NCBI GenBank assembly: GCA_046756565.1
Contig: JBHHWO010000010.1
Span: forward strand, 1-54,512
Length of the DNA stretch: 54,512 nt
DNA from: CALZIK01 sp046756565
GTDB lineage: Bacteria; Acidobacteriota; Thermoanaerobaculia; Multivoradales; JAHEKO01
Direction: 5' to 3'
Made by a program: the position numbers and the translations under genes
Shown here: in pieces, positions 41,274-50,474 of the stretch
Numbering within the stretch: position 1 is the first letter of the stretch
Layout: every line of letters begins with the position of its first letter
Notes under the pieces: model-generated
Database searches by the model: none
What the model was told of the DNA's origin: nothing
The model's input: only the letters and a program-made list of their open reading frames with translations

Positions 41274-44200
41274 ATGAGCCGTCACACCAATCCCCTGGTC
41301 GGGTTCGCCATCGAGCGCCGGGTGACGATGGCGATGGCCGTTCTGGGCATCCTGGTTTTGGGTTGGATTTCACTTACCCGGCTGCCGCTCGAGTACCTGC
41401 CCAGCTTTTCGTCGTCGTCGATCTCGGTGCGCGCGCAGTACCCGTCATCGTCACCGGAGGAAGTCGAGCGGATCATCGTGCGGCCGCTCGAGGAATCCCT
41501 CGGAACCATCAATGGTATCGACACCTTGTCGGCGAGCGCAGCGGCGGACTCCGCCCAGGTACGCCTCACTTTCGTCGACGGCACCGACATGGACATGGCG
41601 GCGGTCGAGGTCCGGGACCGAGTCGATCGAGTTCGACATCTCTTGCCCGACGACCTCGAGCGGATCTTCATCCGGCGTTTCCAGTCGACCGACATTCCGG
41701 TCCTGCGCTTCGATCTTTCCGCCAACTGGCCCGAGGAGCGCCTCTTCGACTACGCCGAGCAGACGGTTCTTCGCCGGCTCGAGCGCCTGGAGGGCGTAGC
41801 CCAGGTCGACATCAACGGAATCCGTGAACCGGAGCTGCAGGTCAATATCGATCCGGCGCGACTCCAGGCTCATCGGGTGGACCTGAGGAGCCTTTCCGCC
41901 ACACTCCGGGCCAGCAATCTCAATCTCTCGGCGGGCGATATCAGTGACGGCAATCGCAAGCTCCTCGTGCGCACGGTCGGCGAGTTCCAGACGCCCCGCG
42001 AGATCGAGTCCCTGGTCCTGCGTCCGGACGGGCTGACCCTGGGCGACGTGGCCCAGGTGTCCTACACCCTGCCCGAGAAGGAGACCTATAACTTCCTGAA
42101 CGGCGTCGACGCAATCACCCTCTCGGTCAACAAGGCCTCGACCGCGAATCTCCTGGCGGTGGTCGAGCGAGTCAAAGCCGAGCTCGAGGCCATCGAGGGT
42201 CTCGCAGAATCAGAGGGCGCCACCTTCCGGATCTACTCGGACGCGTCGCTGGACGTCCGCAAGGGCCTGGGGCAGCTGCGTAACGCCGGACTGATCGGCG
42301 GACTGCTGGCGATCGTCGCGGTCTATTTCTTCCTGCGCCGGTTCCAGACCACCGCGTTGATCGCCATCGCGATTCCGATCTCGGTGGTCGCGACCTTCGT
42401 TCTCATGTTCTTCCTGCGCCAGGCGGGCCTTTTCGATCTGACCCTCAACGTCGTCAGTCTGGCGGGGCTGATGCTCGCTCTCGGCATGCTGGTCGACAAC
42501 TCGATCGTGGTCATCGAGTCGATCTTTCGTCACCGGAATGAGCTCAAGGAAGACGCTCCGACGGCGGCCCTCGCCGGCGCGGCCGAAGTGGCGCTTCCGA
42601 TCACCGCCTCGACCGCAACCACGATGTGCGTCTTCCTGCCGTTGATCTTCCTCTCGACCGGCGTTCGCTTCAAGCTCTACCTCCAGAACATCGGCTGGAC
42701 CGTCTGTATCGTTATCGTCGCCTCACTGGTCGTGGCGTTGACCGTCGTGCCGATGGTGGCTGCGTTGGTGCTGCGAGTGCAGAGTTCTCAGAAGAGCCGG
42801 ATGATCGAGAAGATGCGCTCGGCATACGGCCGGCTCCTCCGGATCACCCTGAGACACCGGTTCGCTTTCGTCGCGGTGATCCTCGCCCTTCTCGGCGGAA
42901 CGATCTATCTCTTTTCCACCATCGAGCAATCGTTCTCCTCGCGGGCGCTCGAGCGCCAGATCGTGCTGAAGATCGACACTCCGAGGCAGTACTCACTGGC
43001 TCAGACCGAGGCCCTCTACCAGGAGATCTACAAGCTGATCGACTCCAACCGCGACACCCTCGACGTCGCCGACGTGGCCTACAACTACGACCGCGGCACC
43101 GGACGCTCCCGGGCGAGCTGGCGGCGCAATCGCCAGTTCGACATCTATCTAAAGGATGAAAGCGAAGGCAACCTCACCACGGCGGAGGCGAGAGAGAGGC
43201 TCCGCGAGATGCTGCCGACCAGAGCCGGAGTAAACCTGCGGATCGCGACCCAGCGGGGCCGGCACGGGACCTCGGGTGTCGAGGTCCAGCTCACCGGCGA
43301 CGATCCGGTAATCCTCCGCTTGCTTGCGAACCAGGCCGCCGCTTCGCTGGCGACGCTACCGATGATTCGCGACGTCGATACTTCGCTCGAGAGCGGCGAC
43401 GAGGAGATCCACGTCAGCGTCACGCCCGAGCGCTCGCTTCAGGCCGGGCTCTCCGCTCGAGCGGTTGCCGGCACGGTCTCGTCGGCGCTTTCGACCCGGA
43501 ACGTCTCTCAGTTCAAGACCGAAGACCGCGAGGTCGGAATCGTCGTGCAGTACCGGCCCGAGGATCGCGAGACCTTCGAACAGCTCAAGAACGTGCCGGT
43601 CTTCGCCACCCGGTCCCAGCTGCCACTGGGTGCGCTCGCCGAGTTCGACTTCGTAGAAGGCCCGCAGTCGATCGAGCGTGAGAACCGGCAGGCACAGGTC
43701 ACCGTTTCCGCCAACGCCATCGACTCGCAAGCTGCTTTCGGAGCAATGCGTGCGATCCCGAGAATCCTCTCTGGACTACCCTTCCCGCCCGGCTACAACT
43801 GGAGCTTCGGCCGCTGGAATCGCTATCAGCAGCGCGATCAGCAGAGCGGCTTGTTCGCGCTTCTGTTCGCGCTGCCCCTCGTCTACATGCTCCTGGCGGC
43901 CCTCTTCGAGAGCTTCGTTCAGCCCCTGGCGATCATGTTCTCGGTTCCATTTGCGCTCTTCGGGGTCGCCGTGGTCATGAAGATCGCGGGCCAACCCTGG
44001 GAAACCATGACCATGCTGGGGCTGATCATCCTGATCGGCGTCGTAGTCAACAATGCGATCGTTCTACTCGACCACATCAATCTCCTGCGCAAGCACGGCA
44101 TGACTCGTGACGACGCCATCGTTCTGGGAGGCCAGCACCGCCTGCGGCCGATCGTGATCACCGCCGTAACGACGATCCTCGGCCTTCTGCCTATGGTCGC

Positions 44201-44387
44201 GCCCTTCTTGCTGCCCGGCGTGTTCGGCGCGGTCGAGGGTCGCGCCGCGAGCTGGGCTCCGATCGGGCTGGTCATCATCGGCGGCCTGACGACCTCAACC
44301 TTCCTGACCCTCCTGATCCTGCCGACGGTGTATTCGCTCCTCGACGACGCCACCATCTTTTCGCGGCGGGTCGTCCGGGCGCTCTGA
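41274..44387 (+). CDS. RND efflux permease (AcrB/HAE1-like), first of two
   Basis: A protein of 1037 residues with the full 12-TM RND layout: TM1 MAVLGILVLGWISLTRLP, periplasmic porter PPEYLPSFSSSSISV-type region, TM4 GMLVDNSIVVIES with D408 and N409 where AcrB has Asp-Asp, and the late VVVNNAIVLLDHINLLRKHG (TM10). AcrB-type pumps exchange protons for substrates and export via an adaptor and an outer-membrane channel. It opens a four-gene operon; ATG follows the previous pseudogene by 112 bases. Confidence 0.92.
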   Translation: MSRHTNPLVGFAIERRVTMAMAVLGILVLGWISLTRLPLEYLPSFSSSSISVRAQYPSSSPEEVERIIVRPLEESLGTINGIDTLSASAAADSAQVRLTFVDGTDMDMAAVEVRDRVDRVRHLLPDDLERIFIRRFQSTDIPVLRFDLSANWPEERLFDYAEQTVLRRLERLEGVAQVDINGIREPELQVNIDPARLQAHRVDLRSLSATLRASNLNLSAGDISDGNRKLLVRTVGEFQTPREIESLVLRPDGLTLGDVAQVSYTLPEKETYNFLNGVDAITLSVNKASTANLLAVVERVKAELEAIEGLAESEGATFRIYSDASLDVRKGLGQLRNAGLIGGLLAIVAVYFFLRRFQTTALIAIAIPISVVATFVLMFFLRQAGLFDLTLNVVSLAGLMLALGMLVDNSIVVIESIFRHRNELKEDAPTAALAGAAEVALPITASTATTMCVFLPLIFLSTGVRFKLYLQNIGWTVCIVIVASLVVALTVVPMVAALVLRVQSSQKSRMIEKMRSAYGRLLRITLRHRFAFVAVILALLGGTIYLFSTIEQSFSSRALERQIVLKIDTPRQYSLAQTEALYQEIYKLIDSNRDTLDVADVAYNYDRGTGRSRASWRRNRQFDIYLKDESEGNLTTAEARERLREMLPTRAGVNLRIATQRGRHGTSGVEVQLTGDDPVILRLLANQAAASLATLPMIRDVDTSLESGDEEIHVSVTPERSLQAGLSARAVAGTVSSALSTRNVSQFKTEDREVGIVVQYRPEDRETFEQLKNVPVFATRSQLPLGALAEFDFVEGPQSIERENRQAQVTVSANAIDSQAAFGAMRAIPRILSGLPFPPGYNWSFGRWNRYQQRDQQSGLFALLFALPLVYMLLAALFESFVQPLAIMFSVPFALFGVAVVMKIAGQPWETMTMLGLIILIGVVVNNAIVLLDHINLLRKHGMTRDDAIVLGGQHRLRPIVITAVTTILGLLPMVAPFLLPGVFGAVEGRAASWAPIGLVIIGGLTTSTFLTLLILPTVYSLLDDATIFSRRVVRAL

Positions 44388-44431
44388 TGAGCGTCTTCGA
44401 CTACACGTTGGTCTTGTAGGCTTCCGTTCCC

Positions 44432-45778
44432 ATGTCGGTCTTCCCGAGACTCTGCCTGACGATCCTCATGGCTCTGGCTCTTTTCGCAGGCACCGGTGCG
44501 TGCGGAAAGTCCGCGGCCGAGGGAGAGCGCAGTACCGGCGGCGGCAGCGGACGCTCGAGCGGTGGAGCCCCCGGTGGCGTCGGAGCCGGCCCGCCCGGCA
44601 CAAGCACCGCCGTACCGGTCGAAGTGGCGAGCGTCTCTCGCCGGTCGATCTCGGAGTACATACAGGCCAACGGCACTCTCGAGGCCGACAACGAGGTCGA
44701 CCTCGTCGCCCGGACCAACGGGCCGATCGAACAGCTCCGGACCGAGGAAGGCCAGCTCGTGCAGAAGGGCCAGCTTCTGGCTCGAATCGACGACGACGAC
44801 CTCCGCGCTCAGGTCGAGATCTCCCGGGTGGGTCTGGAAGAAGCGCGCCTCAACTACGAGCGCGCTCAGGAACTCTACGGCGATCAGCTCCTGAGTCCCG
44901 AAGAGTTCGAGCAGGCCAAGAGCCGGTTCGAGACTGCCCGCGCCCAGCACGACGGCAATCAGCTCCTGCTCGGCTACACCGAGATCCGAGCACCGTTCTC
45001 CGGGAGCATCGTGACTCGCTACGTGGATCTCGCTCAGCAGGTGTCTCCCAACACACCGCTTTTTCGGCTTTCGGACTTCGATCCGCTTCTCTGCCCTGTA
45101 CAGATACCTGAACGGGAGCTGCCCAAGCTTGCTCTGGGACAGAACGCCTACCTCACGGTCGAGGCTTGGCCGGACCAACGCTTCGAGGCCACAGTGCTTC
45201 GGCTGAGCCCGGTAATCGACGCCGCCACCGGTACGGTCAAGGTGACACTCGACGTCGAGGCCCAGGACAAGCTCCGTCCGGGCATGTTCGCGCGTGTCTT
45301 CCTCGAGACCGACACCCACGAGAACGCCATCGTGATCGCCAAGAGCGCCCTCTCCCTTGAGAGTCTCGGAGACACCGTCTTTGTTCACGACCAGGGCCTC
45401 GCCCAGCGCAGAGATGTCGAGATCGGGTTCGAAGAAGGCGACATCGTCGAGATCCTTTCAGGCGTCGAGCCGGGTGAAAAGGTCGTGGTCGTCGGTCAGG
45501 ACGGCCTCAGCGACGGCACACCGATTCAAGTACTGGGAGCGCCCGGCCAGGAGGCGGGACAAGTGAGCGCCGACGGAGGCCGGCCGGAATCCGGTGCAAG
45601 CGGGGATCGCGGCTTCGGGGCCAGAGACCCGAGCCAGATGAGCCCGGAGCGGCTCGAGCAGATCAAGCAACGCATGCGCGAACGCGGTCTTTCCGAAGCG
45701 GAGATCGACCAGCGCCTGGAACGCATGCGTGCACGCAGTCAATCGGCTTCTGGGGGCGCCGAGCCCCCGCGCCAATGA
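44432..45778 (+). CDS. RND periplasmic adaptor (HlyD/MFP family), probable lipoprotein
   Basis: A protein of 448 residues, 44 bases after the first permease. An N-terminal signal with Cys24 (FAGTGACG) suggests lipidation, though the box is not ideal. Then a Ser/Gly-rich linker, a lipoyl/barrel-sandwich half (IEQLRTEEGQLVQKGQLLAR), a helical hairpin (EEARLNYERAQELYGDQLLS), IRAPFSGSIVTRYVDLAQQV and a membrane-proximal domain (VFLETDTHENAIVIAKSALS). The C-terminus carries an unusual ~50-residue helical extension (PERLEQIKQRMRERGLSEAE). It would couple one or both permeases to an outer-membrane channel, which is not encoded here. Confidence 0.9.
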   Translation: MSVFPRLCLTILMALALFAGTGACGKSAAEGERSTGGGSGRSSGGAPGGVGAGPPGTSTAVPVEVASVSRRSISEYIQANGTLEADNEVDLVARTNGPIEQLRTEEGQLVQKGQLLARIDDDDLRAQVEISRVGLEEARLNYERAQELYGDQLLSPEEFEQAKSRFETARAQHDGNQLLLGYTEIRAPFSGSIVTRYVDLAQQVSPNTPLFRLSDFDPLLCPVQIPERELPKLALGQNAYLTVEAWPDQRFEATVLRLSPVIDAATGTVKVTLDVEAQDKLRPGMFARVFLETDTHENAIVIAKSALSLESLGDTVFVHDQGLAQRRDVEIGFEEGDIVEILSGVEPGEKVVVVGQDGLSDGTPIQVLGAPGQEAGQVSADGGRPESGASGDRGFGARDPSQMSPERLEQIKQRMRERGLSEAEIDQRLERMRARSQSASGGAEPPRQ

Positions 45779-45788
45779 TCCGCCGGCG

Positions 45789-47195
45789 ATGAGTGAACCG
45801 GCCATCGATTCCTCCCGGGCGCAGACCGTCCCTCCCGGTCCCAGACCGCTGCCGGTTCTCGGCAGCCTTCCGGAGATCCGACGCAATCCCATGGAGTTCT
45901 ATGCCCGGCTGGCGCGCGACTACGGTGGGTTTTCCCGCTTCTACTACGGGCGCAAGCCCACTTTCCTGGCGGCTTCCCCCGACGCGATCAAAGAAGTCCT
46001 GGTCGACAAGCGTGAGATCTACGTCAAGAACACGCGTTACGCCCAGGCTCAGCAAGCGATCGGCGTAGGCCTGCTGCATGCCGAAGGTGAGGAATGGAAG
46101 CGGCAGCGACGTGAGACGCAGAACATACTGAATCGAAAGGCGATTCGCGCGCAGGTGCCAGACGCAGCGGCGGTTGTCGCCACCGAGCTCGAGGTCTGGC
46201 GAGAGCCGGCCCGCACCGGCGAGCCAGTCGACATCGAGCCCCACCTCACGCGCATGGTCCAGCTACTCATCGGCCAGTGGATTCTGGGCTCCCAGTTCGA
46301 CCGCTTCGGCGAGCAGGTGACCGAACTGGTCGCCGCGATGCGCGACAACTGGCCCAAGCCGCCGCGATCCGTGTGGGCCCACCTCAAACCGCCGCCGGTG
46401 CTGAGACTCAAGAAGCTCAACGGCATCATGGACGAGCTCGATCGGGCCATCTTTGCCGCCATCCAGGGACAGCGCGAGTCCGGCGATGACGACTTCTCGC
46501 TGCTCTCCGGACTCGCCCGCGCCCGCTTCGCGAGCGGCGAGGGCTTTTCGGACCAGTCACTGCGTGACCAGTTGCTCACCTTGTACCACGCGGGTTTCGA
46601 GACCTCGGCGGCCAACCTGACCTATCTGTTCTACGAGCTTCACCATCACCCCGAAGTCCGCCAGCAGCTCTACGCCGAGGCCGACCGAGTGCTGGGCGAC
46701 CGCAACCCCGCTGGAGAAGATATTCCCGCTCTCGAATACACCGGCTGGTGCCTGGCCGAGGCGCTCCGCATCTACCCGCCGGCCTACAACTTCACGCGAG
46801 TCGCGCTCCAAGATCACTCTCTCTGCGGCTACCCGGTGCCCGAGGGATCGATGGTGATCGTGTCGCCCTACGCCACCCACAGGATGGAGGAGCTCTACCC
46901 GGACCCGCTCCGGTTCAATCCTGAGAGGTTCCGGCCCGAGATCGCCGAAGAGCGCTCTCAGTTCGCCTACATCCCGTTCGGCGCCGGCCATCGGTTCTGC
47001 GTCGGGCAGCCTTTGGCCGAGATCCAGACCAAGGTCATCGCGTCGATGATCACCCTACGCTACGAGCTCGAGTGCGTGTCCGATAGCCCGATCGAGACCG
47101 CACCCGGCACCGTCATGCGGCCGGTCGGCGGGATGCCGATGAAGCTCCGTGAGCGCGATCGAACCGGCGCCGGGTCTGCCGAAGCCAGCGCGTGA
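45789..47195 (+). CDS. Cytochrome P450 embedded in RND operon
   Basis: A protein of 468 residues from ATG 45789 (an upstream ATG at 45729 would overlap the adaptor gene). P450 landmarks: I-helix AGFETSAANLTYLFYEL, ExxR in WCLAEALRIYPP, the PERF-like FNPERFRPE, and heme ligand C404 in FGAGHRFCVG (397-406). It resembles bacterial CYP families acting on fatty acids, terpenes or sterol-like substrates; the substrate cannot be told. It lies between the adaptor and the second permease, and its TGA overlaps the permease GTG, so it is co-translated with transporter genes. Confidence 0.92.
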   Translation: MSEPAIDSSRAQTVPPGPRPLPVLGSLPEIRRNPMEFYARLARDYGGFSRFYYGRKPTFLAASPDAIKEVLVDKREIYVKNTRYAQAQQAIGVGLLHAEGEEWKRQRRETQNILNRKAIRAQVPDAAAVVATELEVWREPARTGEPVDIEPHLTRMVQLLIGQWILGSQFDRFGEQVTELVAAMRDNWPKPPRSVWAHLKPPPVLRLKKLNGIMDELDRAIFAAIQGQRESGDDDFSLLSGLARARFASGEGFSDQSLRDQLLTLYHAGFETSAANLTYLFYELHHHPEVRQQLYAEADRVLGDRNPAGEDIPALEYTGWCLAEALRIYPPAYNFTRVALQDHSLCGYPVPEGSMVIVSPYATHRMEELYPDPLRFNPERFRPEIAEERSQFAYIPFGAGHRFCVGQPLAEIQTKVIASMITLRYELECVSDSPIETAPGTVMRPVGGMPMKLRERDRTGAGSAEASA

Positions 47196-50100
47196 AGATC
47201 GTCCAGTTCTCTACCCGAAGGCCCGTCTCGGTCTTCATCTTCGCCCTGGCGGCGACCGTCTTCGGGCTGGTGGCATTCCAGCGGCTGGCGCTCGATCTCC
47301 TTCCCGACATCACCTACCCCTCGCTCACCGTTCGCACCGAGTTCGAGGGCGCGGCACCGGTCGAGGTCGAAAATCTCATCAGCCGGCCGATCGAGAACGC
47401 GGTCGGCGTGGTCAACAACGTCGTCCGGGTGACCTCGAGCTCGCGCACCGACATCAGCGAGGTGACGCTCGAGTTCTCCTGGGGCACCGATATGGATCTC
47501 GCGGCCCTTGACGTGCGGGAGCGACTCGACGTGCTCTTGCTGCCGCAAGACGCGGAGCGCCCACTCCTGCTGCGCTACGACCCGTCGCTCGATCCGATCC
47601 TACGGCTCGGCCTGACTGGCGACGACGATCTCATCCGGCTCCGGTTGATCGCGGAGGAGCAGGTCAAGCGGGCGCTCGAGCGGATCGAAGGCGTCGCCGC
47701 TGCGGTTGTCAGCGGCGGACTCGAAGAGGAGATCCAGGTCCGGATCGACGAGCGCCTTCTGGCCGCCCAGGGTATTCCGGTCTCCCGCGTCGCCGACCGG
47801 CTCGGCCAGGAGAACATCAATCTGACCGGAGGCCGCCTGCGCGAGGGCCAGACCGAATTCCTGGTTCGCACCGTCAATGAGTACCTGCGGCCCGAAGACC
47901 TCGAGGAGGTCGTTCTGTCGAGTACCGGCGGCGCGGTGACTCGCTTGCGCGACGTCGGCGAGGTCGTTCGCTTCCACAAAGAGCGCGACATCGTCACCCG
48001 AATCGCGGGCCGGGAGAGCGTCGAGATCGCGGTCTACAAGGAAGGCGGTACCAATACGGTCGCGGTCTCGGACGCCGTGCGCGAGCGGATCGCTGGCATC
48101 GAGTCGGCGCTCCGGAAGAGCAACGCGGGTCTGGCCCTGACAGTGGTTACCGACCAGGCTCGTTACATCCGGCAGTCGATCTCGGAGGTCCTCAAGACGG
48201 CCATGTTCGGCGGCCTGCTCGCGATTGCCGTCCTGTTCTTATTCCTGCGCAGCTGGAAGACGACCACGATCGTAGGTCTGGCGATCCCGATCTCAGTGGT
48301 CGCCACCTTCTTTCTCATGTACGCCTTCGGGATCTCGCTCAACATCATGTCGCTCGGCGGTCTGACCCTCGGCATCGGTCTTCTGGTCGACAACTCGATC
48401 GTGGTGCTGGAAGCCATTCAGCGCCGACTGGACACGGGAATCGACGAGATCGAGGCCGCCGACCGGGGAACAAGTGAAGTCGGGCGTGCGGTCGTCGCCA
48501 GCACGATGACGACCATCTGTGTCTTTGTGCCGATCGTCTTCGTCGAGGGCATTGCCGGGCAGCTCTTCGGCGACCAGGCCATGACCGTGACCTTCTCGCT
48601 AGTGGTCTCGCTTCTGGTGGCTCTGACGGTGATCCCGATGCTGGCTTCCCGGCGTTGGACGCCCCGCGAGGACACCGAGGCCGAGGCGCAGCTGAGCCGC
48701 ATGTCGAAGGCCGCCGTAGCGGCGACCGTGGCGGTGCTGAAGCCGGTCAAGTGGCTGGTGAGCTCGATCGCCAGGCTCGTGCACGCTTTGTTCTCGCCCA
48801 TCCTGGGCGCCTTCGGTCTCGTGCTCCAACGTCTGGACGGCGGCTACACGAGAATCCTCGAACGAGCGCTCGCCCGCCCGCTGGTCACGATCGCCCTAGC
48901 AGTGGCGCTTCTGCTTGGCTGTCTGGCTCTGGCTCCGAGGCTCGGCCGTGAGCTCATTCCGGAGCTCATCCAGGGCGAGTTCTTCGTCGATGTCGAGATG
49001 CCGCCGGGCACCAATCTCGCGGTCACCGAGCGACGCCTGGCGAGACTCGAGCGCGCCGCAGCCGCCTTGCCGCAGGTGGCAACCGTCTATGCCATTGCCG
49101 GAGCCTCGAATGAGCAAGGAGGATCGGCCGGCGAGACGCGCGAGAACATCGGTCAGGTCACCGTGGTTCTGACCCCGCCGACCTCCCGGGAGCGCGAGGA
49201 GAGCTTGATGGCCGACCTGCGCCGGGCTCTCGACGCGCAAGAAGGCCTCGACTATCGCTTCGGCCGGCCGGCCTATTTCAGCTTCCGGACTCCAATCGAG
49301 GTCGAGATTCGCGGCTTCAACCTTCCGCTGCTGCGCCGTCTCGCAGACACCCTGACCGAACGAATGCGCGGGATTCCCGGTATCGAGGACGTCAAGGCAT
49401 CGACCGAGGGAGGCAACCCCGAGCTTCAGATCCGGTTCGACCGGACCCTTTTGGCGAAGTTCGGCCTGACCATCGCCGACGTCGCGCCGGTCATCCGGAC
49501 GAAGGTGCAGGGAACGGTGGCAACCGACATCCAGCGCCAGGACCGCGCGATCGACATCCGGCTACAAGCCGCCGACGAGTTTCGGGACAGCGCCTCCGAC
49601 CTCGAGCGCCTGATCGTTGCCCAGAGCGGTGGCACGAACATCCCGTTGTCGGCGGTGGCTACGGTGGAAGAGGTCGAGGGTCCGGCCGAGATCCGGCGCG
49701 CTGAGGGCGACCGGGTGGCCTCCATCACTGCGAACCTGGCCGGCCGCGATCTCGCCAGCGTGTCGGCCGACATCGGCGGCGCGCTTGCTGCGCTCGATCT
49801 TCCGCCCGGCTTCGACTCGACAATCGGTGGCCAACGCCAGGAGATGGAGACCTCGTTCGACTCGATGCGACTGGCCATCCTCCTGGCGGTCTTCATGGTC
49901 TATCTGGTCATGGCCTCCCAGTTCGAGTCGCTTCTCCATCCGTTCGTGATCCTTCTGAGTGTGCCGTTCGCTCTCATCGGCGTTCTGCTCGCGCTGTTCC
50001 TGCTGCGGGTGAATCTCTCGATCGTGGTTCTGATCGGCGCGATTCTTCTGGCCGGCGTCGTGGTCAACAACGCGATTCTTCTGGTCGACTACACCAACCA

Positions 50101-50347
50101 GCTCCGGCGGAAAGGCGAGGCCAAGATCGAAGCTCTCAAGAAGGCCGGTCGCGTGCGCCTGCGGCCGATTCTGATGACCACCTCGACCACGGTCCTCGGT
50201 CTCCTGCCGATGGCGATCGGTCTGGGCGAGGGCTCCGAGCTTCGCAGCCCGATGGCACTGACCGTGATCGGTGGCCTCTTGACCTCGACGCTCCTGACCC
50301 TCGTGCTCGTACCGGCCGTCTACAGCGTTCTGGACAGAAGACCGTAG
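47192..50347 (+). CDS. RND efflux permease, second of two
   Basis: A protein of 1051 residues from GTG 47192 (GTGA overlap with the P450 stop). RND layout: TM1 FIFALAATVFGLVAFQRL, TM4 TLGIGLLVDNSIVVLE with D400 and N401, and TM10-12 GVVVNNAILLVDYTNQLRRK and LVLVPAVYSVLDRR. An extra ~50-residue amphipathic segment lies near residues 490-545 (SKAAVAATVAVLKPVKWLVS) between the two halves. Different enough from the first permease that the pair could act as a heteromultimer like MdtBC or handle separate substrates. Confidence 0.92.
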   Translation: MKIVQFSTRRPVSVFIFALAATVFGLVAFQRLALDLLPDITYPSLTVRTEFEGAAPVEVENLISRPIENAVGVVNNVVRVTSSSRTDISEVTLEFSWGTDMDLAALDVRERLDVLLLPQDAERPLLLRYDPSLDPILRLGLTGDDDLIRLRLIAEEQVKRALERIEGVAAAVVSGGLEEEIQVRIDERLLAAQGIPVSRVADRLGQENINLTGGRLREGQTEFLVRTVNEYLRPEDLEEVVLSSTGGAVTRLRDVGEVVRFHKERDIVTRIAGRESVEIAVYKEGGTNTVAVSDAVRERIAGIESALRKSNAGLALTVVTDQARYIRQSISEVLKTAMFGGLLAIAVLFLFLRSWKTTTIVGLAIPISVVATFFLMYAFGISLNIMSLGGLTLGIGLLVDNSIVVLEAIQRRLDTGIDEIEAADRGTSEVGRAVVASTMTTICVFVPIVFVEGIAGQLFGDQAMTVTFSLVVSLLVALTVIPMLASRRWTPREDTEAEAQLSRMSKAAVAATVAVLKPVKWLVSSIARLVHALFSPILGAFGLVLQRLDGGYTRILERALARPLVTIALAVALLLGCLALAPRLGRELIPELIQGEFFVDVEMPPGTNLAVTERRLARLERAAAALPQVATVYAIAGASNEQGGSAGETRENIGQVTVVLTPPTSREREESLMADLRRALDAQEGLDYRFGRPAYFSFRTPIEVEIRGFNLPLLRRLADTLTERMRGIPGIEDVKASTEGGNPELQIRFDRTLLAKFGLTIADVAPVIRTKVQGTVATDIQRQDRAIDIRLQAADEFRDSASDLERLIVAQSGGTNIPLSAVATVEEVEGPAEIRRAEGDRVASITANLAGRDLASVSADIGGALAALDLPPGFDSTIGGQRQEMETSFDSMRLAILLAVFMVYLVMASQFESLLHPFVILLSVPFALIGVLLALFLLRVNLSIVVLIGAILLAGVVVNNAILLVDYTNQLRRKGEAKIEALKKAGRVRLRPILMTTSTTVLGLLPMAIGLGEGSELRSPMALTVIGGLLTSTLLTLVLVPAVYSVLDRRP

Positions 50348-50361
50348 CCGGAATCGCTCGA

Positions 50362-50381
50362 GGGGCGAGCAGGGACGCCCC
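50362..50381 (+). terminator. Hairpin after the RND operon
   Basis: GGGGCG (50362-50367), an eight-base loop and CGCCCC (50376-50381) begin 15 bases after the permease stop. The stem is strong but lacks a following U-tract. Confidence 0.45.
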
Positions 50382-50394
50382 CAACGCGATGCTC

Positions 50395-50423
50395 TTCCTG
50401 CGACATCCTCCGGACGCTAGACT
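50395..50423 (+). promoter_or_regulatory. Weak candidate promoter for ychF
   Basis: TTCCTG (50395-50400), 17-base spacer, TAGACT (50418-50423), ~52 bases before ATG 50475. Both hexamers match consensus only in part; the rest of the 127-base gap 50348-50474 shows only the terminator-like hairpin. Confidence 0.3.
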
Positions 50424-50474
50424 CGCATTCCGGTCCAGCGCGGACCAGGTCTCCCCTCGAGAGCTCGGAAAACC

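Noticed and set aside
40686..41285. 199-residue - strand protein as an intact gene
   Set aside because: Sensible sequence (signal peptide) ends near residue 75; beyond it the other frame is coding-like, so a frameshift is the better explanation.
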